Shown in pieces: positions 62,675 to 64,000 of a stretch of 64,000 nt of DNA; position 1 is the first letter of the stretch, and every line of letters starts with the position of its first letter. The stretch is from Opitutaceae bacterium EW11 (lineage in GTDB: Bacteria > Verrucomicrobiota > Verrucomicrobiia > Opitutales > Opitutaceae). Made by a program: the position numbers and the translations under genes. Below the pieces are notes generated by a model. That model was not told the origin of the DNA and did no database searches. It saw nothing but the letters and a program-made list of their open reading frames with translations. Location: positions 93,152 to 157,151 of the forward strand of contig QAYY01000014.1 in the NCBI GenBank assembly GCA_003054665.1. Direction: 5' to 3'.

Positions 62675-63175
62675 TCATCCGGCTCCCTGGTTGAGATCCA
62701 ACCGGAGAATGTGCTCTTCCGTTTCTTCGCCCCTTCCTTCGGCAAAGTCCTTGTTGTTTCCTACGATCCTGAAACCGCATTTCTGCAGCACCCTGATCGA
62801 CCGGAAGTTGTCCGCCGCTGCTCTGGCAAACATCGGTCGGTCTACCACGAGGTGCAGCAACCTCATTAGCGCCTCAGTCGCCAGTCCCCTTCCCCAGAAC
62901 TCTTTTCCCAGCCAATACGTAACCTCTAGATGCCCATCCTGCGGAAAGCACGCGATGTGACCGGCGACCTCCCCGTCCACCACAATCGTCCTCTGCGTAA
63001 TCTCGGGCGTGCTCAGGATCTTCTCCCAATGCGCATAAAATGCGACCTTGTCCTTGCGGTCTCTACTGACGAAGGCGGCCATCCAAATGCCTTCGGGTTC
63101 AAGCTGCTGCTGATAAAACGCCTCCAGGTCGGACGGTTCAACCTTCCTGAGCATGATGCTTTTGAACGAACTCAT
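62675..63175 (-). CDS. GNAT-family N-acetyltransferase
   Basis: A 166-residue acetyltransferase of the RimJ/RimL type. The acetyl-CoA binding motif is LGKEFWGRGLATEALMRLLH (Arg/Gln-x-x-Gly-x-Gly/Ala pattern). FARAAADNFRSIRVLQKCGF is the typical late helix with Asn and Ser, and the fold starts LRKVEPSDLEAFYQQQLEPE. It may acetylate an N-terminus, an antibiotic or a small amine. It is a single gene 69 bp upstream of the phosphodiesterase on the same strand. Confidence 0.88.
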   Translation of the reverse strand: MSSFKSIMLRKVEPSDLEAFYQQQLEPEGIWMAAFVSRDRKDKVAFYAHWEKILSTPEITQRTIVVDGEVAGHIACFPQDGHLEVTYWLGKEFWGRGLATEALMRLLHLVVDRPMFARAAADNFRSIRVLQKCGFRIVGNNKDFAEGRGEETEEHILRLDLNQGAG

Positions 63176-63591
63176 TGGTTTGCGCCCAGTGTTGAGCGTT
63201 ACGCTCCAGTTCGGCCAACTCGGTAGCCCTGGACGCCGCGGGCTTTGGTTTTTGTTTTGTCAGCTTGCTCGGCAGTCACCCCTCCTGCGGTGCGCGGTGA
63301 TGCTCGCTCCGGGAAGTGCTCCGTCAGAGTACCAACTCCGGAGCTTCGAGCAAATGGCTTCCTCGATTCCCAGCACACGCTTCTGAACGGTGCGCTCTTG
63401 TCCTATTCCGACCCGCAGGTCACCGAGGCCAAGACGAATAAACTCTGCTACCGGCTATTGCGCCACCAGCATGCGTGGATGGCGCAATAGCCCAAACACT
63501 GTCTGCAGCGGGTTTCGGGCATTTCCGTCGCCAGAGAATCCCTACGCAGCCCGCCGAGGATAGTCGCTCTCCGTTGCCAGACAGCTTTCAG
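63176..63591. other. No gene recognised
   Basis: Only short frames without recognisable motifs. Probably the region downstream of the broken secreted-protein gene. Confidence 0.4.
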
Positions 63592-63880
63592 CTACGGGAC
63601 GGAGTCCGCTTCCACCGATACGCGGAATCCGAGATCCCGATCCCCACTCTGCGTCGGGAAAAGCGCAAAGCTCCCTCCGGAGTTCGCGGTGTACATACTC
63701 CCTCCGGAGTAACCGCCGTCTGTTCCGTACCAAAGTATGAACGAATCCGCTTCTACGGCCACTGCATATTGCATCCCGTCCAGAAGCGATATCTGCAACG
63801 GCGAAAAGTCCACCGACACATACCCCGAGGATCCGAAACCAGGTAAGGCAGTCCCCGGAACGGTAACAGTGCCAAGTGAG
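63592..63880 (-). pseudogene. C-terminal fragment of a secreted beta-rich protein
   Basis: The frame encodes a beta-rich, Gly/Ser-rich tail (ALPGFGSSGYVSVDFSPLQI, SFILWYGTDGGYSGGSMYTA, RDLGFRVSVEA) resembling choice-of-anchor domains of PEP-CTERM proteins. It ends without the PEP-CTERM signal. The apparent N-terminus (MGST) is encoded by the sequence TGGACCCCAT that looks like an insertion-sequence end, so the upstream part of the gene has been displaced. Confidence 0.6.
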
Positions 63881-64000
63881 GTGGACCCCATCCGTTGGAC
63901 AGGAGAAGCGTGATTCTTAGTTATGGTTTAGCATGCCGGACGAGCCGGTAGGCCGCTCCCGAGGACAGGAGCAATAGCTTGCCGCAGGGAGCGGCGTACC
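63877..64000. mobile_element. Possible insertion-sequence end (runs off window)
   Basis: GGTGGACCCCATCCGTTGGACAG resembles termini of IS3-family (IS150-like) elements in its GGACCCCAT...TTGGACA layout. Further in, 63947-63960 and 63987-64000 are inverse copies with 13 of 14 matches. No transposase lies within the window, so identity and size are open. Confidence 0.4.

Overview
The window looks like chromosomal DNA of an Opitutaceae-type Verrucomicrobium. The evidence is a GC-rich sequence, a secreted protein with a PEP-CTERM anchor, polysaccharide- and glycolipid-degrading exoenzymes (GH59, GH62, GH27), a lepB-lepA-fabD housekeeping block, and intergenic palindromic repeats. This assignment is inference from gene content; no rRNA or tRNA gene was seen.

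Region 1 (about 1-16400) is accessory DNA with low coding density. It holds the start of a lipoprotein nuclease (1-296), a small basic protein plus tyrosine recombinase (1966-3329), and a divergent LuxR-type/XRE-type regulator pair whose shared promoter carries two inverted repeats (3366-4360). Two translationally coupled unknown genes (4423-5180), a metallophosphoesterase (5454-6173), an IS110-family transposase (6575-7648), an unknown gene with a palindrome over its start (8851-9342) and a second LuxR-type regulator (9705-10217) follow. Last comes a Tn7-like transposition module: a tnsA-like gene split by a +1 frameshift, tnsB, a decayed partial tnsC copy, tnsC and tniQ (10468-15920), followed by clustered repeats that look like transposase-binding sites (16182-16360). 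The motif TGTCA-N3-TGACA occurs both between luxR and xre and just upstream of tnsA, which suggests one regulator controls both.

Region 2 (16818-20286) is a PEP-CTERM protein and a large secreted nuclease of the ExeM type. A diverged 511-bp second copy of the xre segment follows (20661-21171). It ends abruptly inside the 3' end of an araC-type gene and supplies that protein's last dozen residues, so it marks a recombination or insertion scar.

Region 3 (21134-53628) is ordinary chromosome with many short, independent units: araC/nmrA/DUF1772/cytochrome c; two RibD_C-type reductases; three alpha/beta hydrolases; GH59 and GH62 enzymes; a chemotaxis receptor; an arsR-rhodanese gene divergent from tlpA-dsrE; an avidin-like gene beside a 273-bp palindromic repeat; a POT-family transporter; a MocR-type regulator with a divergent membrane protein; an arginase-family gene; and a GH27 alpha-galactosidase. 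It also holds a probable pore-forming toxin with a beta-trefoil lectin head next to an unknown 268-residue gene, and a convergent response regulator/hybrid kinase pair.

Region 4 (53757-64000) holds lepB, lepA and fabD, then small metabolic and membrane genes, a 57-bp miniature of the palindromic repeat (59834-59890), a phosphodiesterase and an acetyltransferase. At the right edge a secreted-protein gene fragment is cut by what looks like an insertion-sequence end.
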